A stretch of 64,000 bases of DNA from Myxococcus dinghuensis. Lineage in GTDB: Bacteria > Myxococcota > Myxococcia > Myxococcales > Myxococcaceae. The stretch spans positions 1 through 64,000 of the forward strand of contig NZ_JAKCFB010000001.1 in assembly GCF_024198235.1 (NCBI RefSeq), written 5' to 3'. Position 1 is the first letter of the stretch; the number at the start of each line of letters is the position of its first letter. Shown here piece after piece: positions 10,449-20,979 of this stretch. Below the pieces are notes generated by a model that was not told where the DNA came from, ran no database searches, and saw nothing but the letters and a program-made list of their open reading frames with translations. The position numbers and the translations under genes were made by a program.

Positions 10449-13028
10449 GTGCAGAATAAGAGGTCTGGACCGCCCCCCGCTCGCGGTCCTCCCTCGACTG
10501 GCCCCTGGAGTCCGACTGCTTTGCTCTGCTACCGCTGCGGCAGCCACGTCCCCGAGACGACCGACACCTGTCCCACCTGCGGGATGAAGTACGACGCCGC
10601 CGCGCGCCAGGCGGCCGGCGTCGCCCGTAAGCGTGGCCTGGAGGGCGCCCCCTACAAGCCAGGGGACGTCATCGCGGGCCGCTACGCCGTGAAGGAGGTC
10701 GTGGGCTCCGGCCCCATGGGCTTCGTCTTCCGCGCGCAGGACGAGGAGATCGACGTCGAGGTCGCGCTGAAGACGGTGCACCCACGGCTGGTGCAGCAGC
10801 CCGAGGAGCGCACCCAGTTCGCGTTCTCGATGCGGGTGGGCAAGAAGCTCAACCACCCGAACCTGCTGCGCGTGTACGAGGAGGGGCTCGACGGCGAGCG
10901 GCCCTTCTTCACCATGCAGTTGCTGGAGGGCATGACGCTGCGGCGCATGATGGAGCAGCGCGCCGCGCGTGGGCAGTTGTTCTCCCTCAAGGACGTGGAG
11001 CCGCTGCTGGCGCAGATGGCGGCGGCGCTGGACGCGGCGCACCGCTTCGGTCCGCACTCGGACCTCAAGCCCGAGAACGTCATCGTCCTGCCGGACCTGC
11101 TCAAGGTCACCGACTATGGCCTGGGCCTCGCGGTGCCGCAGTTGCCGTTCGTGCAGGCGCAGAAGGGGCACCGGGCGGACCTCTACATCGCGCCGGAGTA
11201 CGTGGCGGGCGGCGAGCTCGACACGCGCATGGACGTGTTCTCGCTCGGGGTCATCATGGGCGAGATGGTGACGGGCCTGGTGCCCGCGGATGGCGTGGTG
11301 CCGGGGCTCACGTCCCTGCACCCGGACCTGCCCACCTCGTTCGAGGCGCTCTACCGGCGCGCGCTGAACATCAACCCGCTGGCCCGTCCGAAGACGGCGG
11401 GCGAGCTGGCCACCGAGTTCGCCACCATCCTGTCGCGCACCCCGGACGCGGTGGCCACGCGCGTGCGGAGCGTGCCGCCCCCGCCGGGCTCCGCGCAGGC
11501 CGCCGCGGCGCGCCTGGCCGCCCGTCCTCCGCCGCCGGTGCCCACGGACATGCTCCCGGTGCCCACCGGCATGTCCAAGCCCCTGGCCCCGGCCGCGCCG
11601 AAGCCCGCGCCGGCGCCGCAGCACCACGAGGACGAGCCGCCTCCTCCGGACGCGACGCAGCCGCTGGACGCCGCGACGCTCGCGGCCATCATGGGCTCCA
11701 GCAAGCTGGGTCGACAGGCGCTCACGGAGCAGGCGCTGCCCTTCGTCTCCACGCCCGCGCCCAAGCCGCAGCCGGCCGAGCCCGCTGCGAGGCCCCACCC
11801 GCAGGAGGCGGCGCCCCGGCCTCGGGTCACCGGCTCCATGGCCGCCGCGCAGCCTCGCGCCGCGTCCCGGCCCGCGCCGGACCCGGAGGTCGCGGGCAAC
11901 GGCCGCGCCCTCGAATCCTCTCCCTCCAGCTCCGGGCCGCGCTCGGCGCCGTCCTCGCGCTCGCTCGAGTCCTCTCCCTCCAGCTCCGGGCCGCGCTCGG
12001 CGCCGTCCTCGCGCTCGCAAGAGCCCTCCGGGGCCGGAGCCCGCGGGGCCGCGCGCACCCTGGAGTCCGCGCCGGCGATGTCGGGGCCACGGCCCGCGCG
12101 CACGCTGGATGCGCCGGTGGTGCCGGCGATTCGCGAGGCGCGCACGCTGGAGTCCTCGCCGGCGGTGTCGGGCGCGCGGGGCTACGATTCGCCGATGACG
12201 TCGGGTGCGCGCTCGGCGCCCCGCATCGCGCCGACGGTGCGCTCGGGACGCAACGGGCGCTCCTCGCGGCGGCGGTCCTTGTGGATGTGGATGGCGGTGC
12301 TCGTGGTGGGCGGGCTCGTGCTGGGCGCGGGCGGTGGTTACCTGGCGCTCCGCTACGCGCGCGCGCGGGCCAACACCCCCGTGCCCCTGCCCGTGCAGCC
12401 GGGAGGCGCGCCCCTCGTCGACGACGGTCCACCCATCGTCGCCGCGTCGGGAACGTGTCCCGCGGGGATGAAGCTCGTGAGCGGCGGCTTCTTCAAGATG
12501 GGGGTCGCCAACGACGACGAGCAGTTCGTCGCGGGCGACCGCCCCCTCGCCAGCATGCAGGTGGAGTCCTTCTGCGTGGACGAGTACGAATACCCCAACA
12601 AGCGCGGCGAGAGCCCCAAGGTGTCCGTGACATGGGAGAACGCGCGGGACCTCTGCCAGGAGCAGCAGAAGCGACTGTGCACGGAGGACGAGTGGGAGAA
12701 GGCATGCAAGGGCGCGGGCAATTCGCGCTTCACGTACGGCGCCGAGTACGTCCCGGGCCGCTGCAACGTGAAGGCGGGCGCGCAGGGCGCGGTGGCGCCG
12801 TCGGGGCGGTTCTCCGAATGCGTGACGCCGGGCTATTGGGTGAGGGACCTGTCCGGCAACGTGGCGGAGTGGACGGCCACGCGCGCGACCTCCGGGGGGT
12901 ACGCCCAGAAGGGCGGGGCCTTCAACCAGCCGCCGGAGTCCTCGCGCTGTGGCACGCGCAGGCTCGGGCCGCCGGAGGAGCGCTCGCCCGCCGTGGGGTT
13001 CCGCTGCTGCGCGAGTGTGCGGCCATGA
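10449..13028 (+). CDS. Ser/Thr protein kinase with C-terminal sulfatase-modifying-factor (FGE) domain
   Basis: An 859-residue transmembrane kinase. In order: an N-terminal zinc ribbon (CYRCG...CPTCG, about 28-46), a kinase domain (about 75-330) with the loop VVGSGPMGFVF, Lys in VALKTV, catalytic loop HSDLKPENV and metal loop TDYGLG, then a long Pro/Ala/Ser linker with a duplicated 18-residue unit, one membrane helix (MWMAVLVVGGLVLGAGGGYL), and a periplasmic FGE-like domain (FFKMGVANDD, RLCTEDEWEKAC, DLSGNVAEWT, GFRCCASV). The catalytic-loop Arg is Ser and DFG is DYG, but the catalytic Asp and metal Asp remain, so activity is possible. A GTG start follows an AGGGG site. It overlaps the next gene by ATGA. 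The outward domain may sense or bind a ligand; that is inference. Confidence 0.85.
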   Translation: MQNKRSGPPPARGPPSTGPWSPTALLCYRCGSHVPETTDTCPTCGMKYDAAARQAAGVARKRGLEGAPYKPGDVIAGRYAVKEVVGSGPMGFVFRAQDEEIDVEVALKTVHPRLVQQPEERTQFAFSMRVGKKLNHPNLLRVYEEGLDGERPFFTMQLLEGMTLRRMMEQRAARGQLFSLKDVEPLLAQMAAALDAAHRFGPHSDLKPENVIVLPDLLKVTDYGLGLAVPQLPFVQAQKGHRADLYIAPEYVAGGELDTRMDVFSLGVIMGEMVTGLVPADGVVPGLTSLHPDLPTSFEALYRRALNINPLARPKTAGELATEFATILSRTPDAVATRVRSVPPPPGSAQAAAARLAARPPPPVPTDMLPVPTGMSKPLAPAAPKPAPAPQHHEDEPPPPDATQPLDAATLAAIMGSSKLGRQALTEQALPFVSTPAPKPQPAEPAARPHPQEAAPRPRVTGSMAAAQPRAASRPAPDPEVAGNGRALESSPSSSGPRSAPSSRSLESSPSSSGPRSAPSSRSQEPSGAGARGAARTLESAPAMSGPRPARTLDAPVVPAIREARTLESSPAVSGARGYDSPMTSGARSAPRIAPTVRSGRNGRSSRRRSLWMWMAVLVVGGLVLGAGGGYLALRYARARANTPVPLPVQPGGAPLVDDGPPIVAASGTCPAGMKLVSGGFFKMGVANDDEQFVAGDRPLASMQVESFCVDEYEYPNKRGESPKVSVTWENARDLCQEQQKRLCTEDEWEKACKGAGNSRFTYGAEYVPGRCNVKAGAQGAVAPSGRFSECVTPGYWVRDLSGNVAEWTATRATSGGYAQKGGAFNQPPESSRCGTRRLGPPEERSPAVGFRCCASVRP
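11910..12017 (+). repeat. 54-bp tandem duplication in the kinase linker
   Basis: Two nearly identical 54-bp units (starts 11910 and 11964) each encode LESSPSSSGPRSAPSSRS. The following codons (EPSGAGARGAARTLES...) look like older, diverged relatives. The repeat lies in the disordered segment between the kinase and its membrane helix. Confidence 0.9.
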
Positions 13029-13965
13029 GGTGGCTGGCCCTCGCGCTCCTGGCCGCGCTGGCGCCAGCGGTCGCGGGGGCCCAGGGGGGCTCCCGTCCCC
13101 GCGTCGTGGCCGTGAAGTCCGCCAACCTGGCGCCGTACGCCTCCGTCATCGCGGGCTTCTCCGCCGAGGCCCGCGCGGAGATTCAAGAGGTGACGCTGGA
13201 CGAGAGCGCGGGCGCCGCCGCGCGCGTCTTCAAGAAGCTGGCGTCGCAGAAGCCGGCGCTGGTGCTCGCGCTGGGGCCGCTGGCGGCCAACGCCGCGCGC
13301 CGCTCGCTGGGTGAGGACGTGCCCGTCCTGTTCGCCATGGTGCCGTACTACGAGAAGTACGGCCTGGAGGGCCCCAACGTCACCGGCATCTCCCTGACGA
13401 GTGACCTGGGGCCGGAGCTGGAGGCGCTGCTGGCGGTGGTGCCCAAGGCCAAGCGCGTGGGCATGGTGCACGACCCGCGCTTCTCCGCGAACACCGTGGC
13501 GCTCGCCCAGCAGGCCGCGGTCGCCCGGGGCCTCACCATCCACCCGCTGGAGGTGGACTCGCAGGGCCGTGTGGAGAAGGTGCTGGAGGGCGCGGCGGGG
13601 CGCGTGGACGCGTTGATCATGGTGGCGGACAAGACGGTGGGCACCGCGGCGGTCGTCCAGGCGCTCATCTCCTTCGCCCAGGCCCGGCGGCTGCCGCTCG
13701 TGGGGCTCACCCCCAGCCAGGTCAAGGAGGGCGCGACGCTGGCCTTGTCCCCCAGCCCCCTTGCAATCGGCCTCCAGGCGGGACGGTTGGCCAATCGCAT
13801 CATCCACGAGAAGGTCGACCCTGGTGCGCTGGCGGTGGCGCAGCCGGAGGGACTCGACCTCTCCGTGAATCTGTCCACCGCCAGGAAGTTGGGTCCGTCC
13901 CCTGAGTCCGTGCTGGAACTGCTCCGGTTCGCGGCGAAGCGGGACTTTGCCGTGAAGGTCTACGA

Positions 13966-13969
<4 letters not shown>
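13025..13969 (+). CDS. ABC-type substrate-binding protein (TrpX/PF04392-like)
   Basis: A 314-residue exported protein: signal peptide MRWLALALLAALAPAVAGAQ, then a periplasmic-binding fold with PALVLALGPLAANAARR, VPVLFAMVPYYEKYGLEG, VTGISLTSDLGPELEALLAV, KRVGMVHDPRFSANTV and SFAQARRLPLVGLTPSQVKE, a pattern of the ABC_sub_bind family. The family usually feeds an ABC importer, but no permease or ATPase gene is adjacent. Instead it is wedged between the kinase (ATGA overlap) and purB (GTGA overlap), so it may act as a ligand sensor with the kinase FGE domain or be only transcriptionally linked. The substrate cannot be read from the sequence. Confidence 0.8.
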
Positions 13970-15279
<1,310 letters not shown>

Positions 15280-15303
15280 CCCCGGCCGGGCGCTGGAGGA
15301 GGG

Positions 15304-16263
15304 CTACTCCAGGTAGCCCTTCTCGCGCAGGTGCTGCTCGATGCGCGCGTGCACGTCGCCGGGCTGGAGCGCCAGCGACGTGCCGGTGATCTGCTCGAAG
15401 GCGGCCACGTACTTGGTGGCCAGCTCCACGCGCACGTCGTCGGGGATGGGCGGCGGCTTGCCCTGGCCGGAGAAGTTCCGCTCGCGGATGAGCCACTGGC
15501 GGATGTTCTCCTTGTCGAGCATGCGCTGGTCCTCGCCCGCGGCGAAGCGCTTCTCGTACTCGTCCGCCACCCAGTAGCGGCTGGAGTCGGGCGTGTGCAT
15601 CTCGTCGATGACGTAGAGCTCGTCGCCCACCTTGCCGAACTCGTACTTCGTATCGACGAGGATGAGGCCGCGCGTGCGCGCCCACTTCTGGCCCTCGAGG
15701 AACAGGCCGCGCGCCGCCTCCGTGATTCGCGCCCAGTCCCGCGCGCTGGCCAGGCCCCGCGCGAGAATCTCCTTCTCGGAGATGGGCTCGTCGTGCTGGC
15801 CGTACTCCGCCTTGGTGGACGGGGTGATGATGGGCGCGGCGAAGGCCTCGTCCTTGCGCAGGCCGTCCGGGAAGGGCACGCCGTAGGCGGTGTGCGAGCC
15901 CTTCTGGTAGTCGCGCCACAGGCTGCCGGTGAGGTAGCCGCGAATCACCACCTCCACCGTGAAGGGCTGGCAGGCGCGCGCGACGGTGACGTTCGCGTCC
16001 GGCACGTCCAGCACGTGGTTGGGGCAGATGTGCTTCGTGCGCTCGAACCAGAAGGCCGCCAGCCGGTTGAGCACCTCGCCCTTGAAGGGGATGGTGGTGA
16101 GGACGTGGTCGAACGCGGACAGCCGGTCCGTCGTCACCAGGACGAGCGAGTCGCCGCGCCGGAACGTGTCGCGGACCTTGCCGCGGTAGTGCTGGCCGAG
16201 CGCGGGCAGGTCCACCTGCTGGAGCGTATGGGGGAGTTGGGCGTGAAGTGCGGAGGTGTTCAC
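15304..16263 (-). CDS. purC: Phosphoribosylaminoimidazole-succinocarboxamide synthase
   Basis: ATP-dependent ligation of aspartate to CAIR giving SAICAR, the substrate of PurB encoded next door. Of about 319 residues, diagnostic segments are YRGKVRDTF, LVLVTTDRLSAFDHVL, RACQPFTVEVVIRGYLTGSL, ILVDTKYEFGKVGDELYVID and DEMHTPDSSRYW. I placed the start at GTG 16263 (NTSALHAQLPHTLQQVDLP) because this is the N-terminus of the family; an open frame runs 53 codons further upstream but is low-complexity. Length fits the longer, yeast-like class of SAICAR synthetases. Confidence 0.95.
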   Translation of the reverse strand: MNTSALHAQLPHTLQQVDLPALGQHYRGKVRDTFRRGDSLVLVTTDRLSAFDHVLTTIPFKGEVLNRLAAFWFERTKHICPNHVLDVPDANVTVARACQPFTVEVVIRGYLTGSLWRDYQKGSHTAYGVPFPDGLRKDEAFAAPIITPSTKAEYGQHDEPISEKEILARGLASARDWARITEAARGLFLEGQKWARTRGLILVDTKYEFGKVGDELYVIDEMHTPDSSRYWVADEYEKRFAAGEDQRMLDKENIRQWLIRERNFSGQGKPPPIPDDVRVELATKYVAAFEQITGTSLALQPGDVHARIEQHLREKGYLE

Positions 16264-16339
16264 GGTCGCCTCGCGGCCCGCCCCTCTGGAAGAGGGGAAC
16301 GGCGAGAGAAGGACGGGCCTGTTGCTGAGGCGCGGGACT

Positions 16340-16930
16340 CTACTGGAGCGCGGCCGGCATGGAAGCGGGACCGTAGGCCGCTGCCAGGTAGAGGAAGGCC
16401 GGATTGACGCGCAGGACACCATCCACGTAGGCGACCGCGTACGGCGCCCCGGTGGCCCGGTCCACCTGGATGGCCCCGTCCGGCTGGATGCCCCAGTGCA
16501 CGAGCAGCGTGCGGGCCACCAGCTCCGCGGCCTCCCGCTCGGACAGCCCCTGCAGGCTCTCGCGGCGATCCTCGGGCCAGCGCTCGCCGGCGCGCGCGTC
16601 CAGCACCAGCTCCAGCCCCTTGCCCGCGTCCGGCGCCTGGAACAGGTCCATGCGGGACTCGAAGCCTGGCGCCGCGAGCAGCTCGCCGTTCTGGCTCACG
16701 GGGAAGAGGACCAGCGCCTGGGCGCCCTGACCTGCCTCCTGGTCCGACTGCCTCGCCACCTCGCGGAACAGCTCCAGGCGCGTGGCCGGCGACTCGAACT
16801 CCAGGAACTCCGGCGGATGCGACAGGGCCTGCCGGGCGCTCATCGTCGCGCGCGTCGGCGTCCCGGCGCCACCACACGCGGTGAGCACCGTGACCAGCGA
16901 CAGGAGCAACCCAGGGAGCCAGCGACGCAT
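16340..16930 (-). CDS. Hypothetical lipoprotein
   Basis: A 196-residue protein with a lipoprotein signal (LLSLVTVLTACGG, lipobox LTAC). The mature part has no family I recognise; it contains a helical stretch (RQALSHPPEFLEF to LELFREVARQ) and a C-terminal segment DRATGAPYAVAYVDGVLRV that reads like beta strands. It is transcribed away from trmJ across about 53 bp and towards purC. Membrane localisation is the only safe inference. Confidence 0.65.
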   Translation of the reverse strand: MRRWLPGLLLSLVTVLTACGGAGTPTRATMSARQALSHPPEFLEFESPATRLELFREVARQSDQEAGQGAQALVLFPVSQNGELLAAPGFESRMDLFQAPDAGKGLELVLDARAGERWPEDRRESLQGLSEREAAELVARTLLVHWGIQPDGAIQVDRATGAPYAVAYVDGVLRVNPAFLYLAAAYGPASMPAALQ

Positions 16931-16983
16931 ACGGCGGGGAATATACCGATCTGCTCCAGGATCAACCAGCTAAACTCCGCGCC

Positions 16984-17721
16984 ATGCGTCCAGGAGACTT
17001 CCTCACCGTTGTCCTGCACCAGACGCGCTCTCCGGACAACCTCGGCGCCGTGGCACGCGTCATGGCGAACTTCGGCTTCGGGCGGCTGGTCCTTTCTGAC
17101 CCGGCTACCTACTCGTTCCGCGGCGCCGAGCGGCTCGCCGTGAAGGGCGATGCGGTGCTGGAGCGCATGGCGGTGGCGCGCGACCTGCCAGAGGCCCTCA
17201 AGGACTGCGTGTACGCCGTGGGCACGACGTCTCGCACCCAGCTCGAGGGACGCGCGGCGCTGTCGCCGGAGGACGCGGTGCGGCGGCTGGCGGAGGAGAG
17301 CGTGCGGGGCAGGGTGGCGCTGGTGTTCGGTGGCGAGCAGCGCGGCCTGTCGGACGAGGAGCTGGCGCGGTGCGAGGACGTGCTCGTCATCCCCACGTCG
17401 GACGTGCAGCCGTCCATGAACCTGGCCCAGTCCTCCGCGGTGCTGTTGTACCTGTGTCACCGCCAGGGGTTGGGTGCCCCCGTGGCCGCGCAGGAAGCGG
17501 CGGAGCCGGGCGCGCGGCTGGGCACGCTGGACGCGCTGGCGAAGCGGATGCGCGAGGTGATGCTGGCGGCGGACTTCCTCAACCCGCAGGCGCCGGAGCA
17601 CGTGCTCAACGAGCTGGAGCGGACGTTGATGCGGGCGAAGCTGACCCAGCGCGAGGCGGAGCTGTGGCTCACGGCCTTCAAGCACCTGGGGCGCGCGGTG
17701 GCGCGGGGCAGCGCTTCCTGA
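16984..17721 (+). CDS. trmJ: SpoU/TrmJ-type tRNA 2'-O-methyltransferase
   Basis: SAM-dependent RNA ribose methylase of the SPOUT superfamily; TrmJ members modify position 32 of tRNA. The three knot motifs are present: RSPDNLGAVARVMANFG (with the catalytic Arg/Asn region), VALVFGGEQRGLSDEEL, and IPTSDVQPSMNLAQSSAVLL. The 245-residue length and C-terminal helical extension (about 175-245) fit TrmJ better than TrmH or TrmL. The exact target is inferred from family only. It has its own start 53 bp from the divergent lipoprotein. Confidence 0.85.
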   Translation: MRPGDFLTVVLHQTRSPDNLGAVARVMANFGFGRLVLSDPATYSFRGAERLAVKGDAVLERMAVARDLPEALKDCVYAVGTTSRTQLEGRAALSPEDAVRRLAEESVRGRVALVFGGEQRGLSDEELARCEDVLVIPTSDVQPSMNLAQSSAVLLYLCHRQGLGAPVAAQEAAEPGARLGTLDALAKRMREVMLAADFLNPQAPEHVLNELERTLMRAKLTQREAELWLTAFKHLGRAVARGSAS

Positions 17722-17778
17722 CGGAACCCGTCGGTGGGAAGCACGCCCCGGCGCCGCGCGGACGACGGGGCGGTACGA

Positions 17779-18051
17779 CTACGCCGCGTCCTTCTTGTAG
17801 GTCTCGCCGTGGTGCTTCTCACACAGGCCGGCCTTGAACGTCTTCACCCGACACTCCGCCTTGGAGCAGGTGCGGTAGCGCGAGTGGGGCAGGTCGCCCT
17901 GGCGCCAGGTCTTGTAGTGGAAGAAGCAGAAGCTCTTGGCGCGGTAGGGGCGCTTGCAGCCCTCCACGGAGCACGCCTTCTTGCCACCGCCCTTGGCGGT
18001 GCGCGGCCAGTGGGTGAGCTTCTTCTGGGTCGTCGGGGTGGCCTCGGCCAT
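17779..18051 (-). CDS. Small Cys/His protein with duplicated zinc-binding-like motif
   Basis: About 90 residues starting at ATG 18051, which has AGGAG upstream. The core is two copies of a C-x4-C-x8-C-x2-H type motif: CSVEGCKRPYRAKSFCFFH and CSKAECRVKTFKAGLCEKHH, strongly suggesting two small zinc-binding knuckles. The rest is Lys-rich and basic. I do not know its function; nucleic-acid or protein binding would fit. It ends convergently with trmJ, 57 bp away, and is followed on its own strand by nothing closely coupled. Confidence 0.75.
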   Translation of the reverse strand: MAEATPTTQKKLTHWPRTAKGGGKKACSVEGCKRPYRAKSFCFFHYKTWRQGDLPHSRYRTCSKAECRVKTFKAGLCEKHHGETYKKDAA

Positions 18052-18171
18052 TGTGGGACTCTCCTGCGGGAAGCGCGGCGCCACACGGGGTGGACCCGCC
18101 GCCGGGTACGAAAAAGGCGCACTGTCTAGCGCCCATGCCACCCGAACGCAAGGGAGGCGCCGGCATCGGCC

Positions 18172-19434
18172 TCACGGCGAGGGGGTGGTCCCCTCGAAAC
18201 CGGGCACGTCGGGCGCGGCTTCCTCCGACTCGTCCGACAAGGGCGGCCTCACCTTCTCCCGGGGGATGGGCGACAGCAGGTCGTCCAGGACGGACTGGGC
18301 GCGGGTGGGCTTGCGCCCCGGTGGCCGGGAGGCCAGCGCGGGGGCGGGAGCCTCTTCGAGCGCCGGCATCTCCTCCAGCCGCACCTTGAGCACGAGCGGC
18401 TTCCCCAGACGGCGCACGTTCAGCCGCACGTCGCGCCCCACGCCCCGGGCGGCCACCTGCCAGCGCAGGGTGTGGGCGCGCTCCACGCGGCCCTTGCCCA
18501 GGCCGACGATGACGTCTCCGCTGCGCAGGCCCGCGCGCTCGCCCGGGCCCCCCTCCACCACCTCCGTCACCACCACGCCCGGGCCTCGGCTCAGGTTGAA
18601 GGCCTCGGCCACCTCCGGCGAGAAGTCCTGCACGCTGATGCCCAGCCAGCCCCGGCGCACGCGGCCGTGCGCGCGCAGTTGGGGGAGCACCGTCTTGGCG
18701 ATGTCGATGGGGATGGCGAAGCCGATGCCCTGGCCCGCCACGTTGACCGCGTTGGCCACCGCCACCACGTCGCCGTGCAGGTCCAGCACCGGCCCGCCCG
18801 AGTTGCCCGGGTTGATGGACGCGTCCATCTGCATGTAGTCGAAGTCGCCGTCGCGGCCGTTGGGCGTCACGTCCGTGCGGCCCATGAAGCTGACCACGCC
18901 CACCGTCACGGAGTGCGACAGGCCGAACGGGTTGCCGATGACGACGATCCAATCCGCCGACCGCACGTGCGTCGCGGACGCGAGCCGCAGCGCCGGGAGC
19001 CTGCGGGGCGCGTCGATCTTCAGGAGCGCGCAGTCCGTGCGGGTGTCCTCGCCCACCACCCGCGCGAGGTACTCCTCCACGTAGCCGCGCGGGTGGATGA
19101 CGGAGACGACCACCTCGGAGGCCCCCTCCACGACGTGCGCGCTGGTGAGGATGTAGCCGTCCGTGTGGATGATGAAGCCCGAGCCGATGCCCTTCTGCGG
19201 CTCCTCGCCGGGGGCGGCGGCCTCGTCGCTCATCTGCCGGGTGGTGATGGAGACGACGGCGGGCATCGCCCGGCGCGCCACCTCGCTCAGCGTGGCCCGC
19301 TGGTCATTCAATGAACGGTTCTGGGCCTCGAGCCACAGCCGTCCGCGCGCGCGTCCAGCGGCCCTCGCGGGCGGCGCCAGCGCGCACACCAGTGCGATGA
19401 AGAAGATGACGCCCTTGAATGGAGCCCTGTCCAT
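18172..19434 (-). CDS. HtrA/DegP-like S1C serine protease with one PDZ domain
   Basis: Exported quality-control protease. After a signal peptide (KGVIFFIALVCALAPPARA) the trypsin-like domain shows the full triad: His in LTSAHVVEG, Asp in TRTDCALLKI and Ser in INPGNSGGPV. One PDZ domain follows (RGWLGISVQDF to GLRSGDVIVGLG), so it resembles DegS or MXAN-type HtrA proteins more than two-PDZ DegP. The last 80 residues are Pro/acidic and probably disordered. ATG 19434 is preferred to an in-frame start ten codons upstream because GGAGG precedes it by about eight bases. About 420 residues. Confidence 0.9.
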   Translation of the reverse strand: MDRAPFKGVIFFIALVCALAPPARAAGRARGRLWLEAQNRSLNDQRATLSEVARRAMPAVVSITTRQMSDEAAAPGEEPQKGIGSGFIIHTDGYILTSAHVVEGASEVVVSVIHPRGYVEEYLARVVGEDTRTDCALLKIDAPRRLPALRLASATHVRSADWIVVIGNPFGLSHSVTVGVVSFMGRTDVTPNGRDGDFDYMQMDASINPGNSGGPVLDLHGDVVAVANAVNVAGQGIGFAIPIDIAKTVLPQLRAHGRVRRGWLGISVQDFSPEVAEAFNLSRGPGVVVTEVVEGGPGERAGLRSGDVIVGLGKGRVERAHTLRWQVAARGVGRDVRLNVRRLGKPLVLKVRLEEMPALEEAPAPALASRPPGRKPTRAQSVLDDLLSPIPREKVRPPLSDESEEAAPDVPGFEGTTPSP

Positions 19435-19521
19435 GGCCCGCCTCCGCCCCGACCGACCACCCACCCACGCAACCTAGGGAGGGAAGACGTGTCGCGGAAG
19501 CGGACCTGTCCGCCAGGCGAC

Positions 19522-19803
19522 CTACTTCTTCTTCGCGATGATGCGATCGACGGCCGCCCGGTCCTCCGCGGAGATGCGCTCGCGCGGGGCCGCGTCCGTC
19601 GACCGGGAGACAGCGCCCTTGGCGTCCTCGTACGCGCCCTCGAGGCTGTCCTTCATCCGGTCCACCGCGTCCGGCTTCACGGTCCGCTTCCAGGCCCGCT
19701 CCGCGTGCTCCAGCGGCGTGCGTCCGTCCACCTCTCCCTTCGACAGGAAGATGCCGAGCCCCACCGCGCACGCCGTCCAGACGATGAACTTCAAAGCACC
19801 CAT
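19522..19803 (-). CDS. Small single-pass membrane protein, unknown
   Basis: About 93 residues: one N-terminal membrane helix (LKFIVWTACAVGLGIFL) followed by a charged helical tail (ERAWKRTVKPDAVDRM, SAEDRAAVDRIIAKKK). An ideal AGGAGG eight bases before ATG 19803 fixes the start; a GTG two codons earlier is too close to that site. It lies 87 bp upstream of the HtrA-like protease on the same strand, so it may be co-transcribed with it. No family recognised. Confidence 0.7.
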   Translation of the reverse strand: MGALKFIVWTACAVGLGIFLSKGEVDGRTPLEHAERAWKRTVKPDAVDRMKDSLEGAYEDAKGAVSRSTDAAPRERISAEDRAAVDRIIAKKK

Positions 19804-19902
19804 GCTCACAGCCTCCTACGTCTTCTTACATCTCCGGGCAGGGGCTGGCCAGTTTCCGACCGCGTGTGTGGATGTCGCTGACAGGGCGGGGCGGGGCACT
19901 TA

Positions 19903-20979
19903 ATGTCCGCGGGCTTGCAGCCCGAAGAGTTCTTCCAGTCGGCCCGGGAGCGGGCCTCGCAGATGGACGTCGGACGTGGGGACGCGGTGGTGGAACGCGT
20001 CCGCGCCGCGGCGTCCGCGTTGTTCACCCGCATTCCGGAGCCGCCGGTGTACCGCCGCGCGGAGGACCCCTCGCGCAAGGTGGCGCAGGCGCTGCTTCCG
20101 GAGGTGGAGAAGGTGCTGGCGGAGGCGCTGGCGGCCGGTCGCGACCCGGCGATGGCGCCCGCCCTGGAGAAGCTGGTGGCGGCGCTGCTCGCGCACGGCG
20201 AGGCGCTGGTCCACACCGCGAGCGGCCGGTTGGAGGCGGCGGAGACGGCGTGGCGCCGCGCGCTGGAGCTGGAGCGCGCCGCGCATCCGACGCGACACCT
20301 CGTGTCCGCGCCGCCGCGCCCGCCGCCGGTGTTCGACAAGGGGACGAAGACGTCGCGCTACGACCCCCGTCCCGCGCCGCAGGCGAGCGTGAAGCTCGTG
20401 TGTCCCAACACCGGCTGCAAGCGCGTGGGGGACTACGCCTTCCTGACGAACCACGCGTACAACCGCTTCGTCTGCCCGGTGTGCCGCTCGCCCTTCCTGG
20501 CGTACTTCGGCGAGCTGCGCGGGCTGGAGGTGGAGGTGCGCCGCAGCTCCAAGCGCTACTTCTTCACCGTGGACGAGGTCGGCGGCAACGGCAGCTCGCG
20601 CATCGAGTTCGAGGAGGCGAGCGGCCAGGAGTTCCCCGCCGCGCGCCGGGACCTGCTGGCGTTCCTCTACACGGACGCGCGGGAGCTGAAGGTGGTGGTG
20701 AACCTCACCAACCAGCGGCTCATGTGGGTGAGCCCGGCGTCCTCGTGCTTCGTGGTGACGGTGGCGTTCGGCGAGGGCGCGCCGGAGCTGGTGGCCTTCC
20801 GGGCGTACCGCGACGAGGTGCTCGGGAAGAGCGCGCTCGGGCGCGGGTTCATCCGTGGCTACTATCGCCACGGGCCCTCCGTGGCGCGGTGGGTGGCGCG
20901 GCGACCGGTGGTCCGGAGCGGCGTGCGGTGGGTGTTGCGGCGGGTGCATGACCGCCTGACGAGGAGTGGAGACGCGTGA
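19903..20979 (+). CDS. CFI-box C-terminal domain protein with zinc ribbon
   Basis: A 358-residue protein. The first third is helical, followed by a zinc-ribbon-like pair (VCPNTGC ... FVCPVC), a beta-rich middle and a C-terminal CFI-box type module: SSCFVVTVAFGEGAPELVAF, then FRAYRDEVLGKSALGRGFI and YYRHGPSVARWV. That module is a recognised but functionally obscure C-terminal domain. The gene starts at ATG 19903, divergent from the small membrane protein, and its last codons overlap the thioredoxin gene start (GTGA). Role unknown. Confidence 0.75.
   Translation: MSAGLQPEEFFQSARERASQMDVGRGDAVVERVRAAASALFTRIPEPPVYRRAEDPSRKVAQALLPEVEKVLAEALAAGRDPAMAPALEKLVAALLAHGEALVHTASGRLEAAETAWRRALELERAAHPTRHLVSAPPRPPPVFDKGTKTSRYDPRPAPQASVKLVCPNTGCKRVGDYAFLTNHAYNRFVCPVCRSPFLAYFGELRGLEVEVRRSSKRYFFTVDEVGGNGSSRIEFEEASGQEFPAARRDLLAFLYTDARELKVVVNLTNQRLMWVSPASSCFVVTVAFGEGAPELVAFRAYRDEVLGKSALGRGFIRGYYRHGPSVARWVARRPVVRSGVRWVLRRVHDRLTRSGDA

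Noticed and set aside
10389..12020. Long minus-strand open frame opposite the kinase gene
   Set aside because: Arg/Gly-rich antisense shadow of a high-GC gene with no motif; the plus-strand kinase is well supported.
12281..13024. Upstream part of the frame that contains the ABC-type binding protein
   Set aside because: It overlaps the FGE domain of the kinase in another frame and has no protein character; the signal peptide at 13025 marks the true start.
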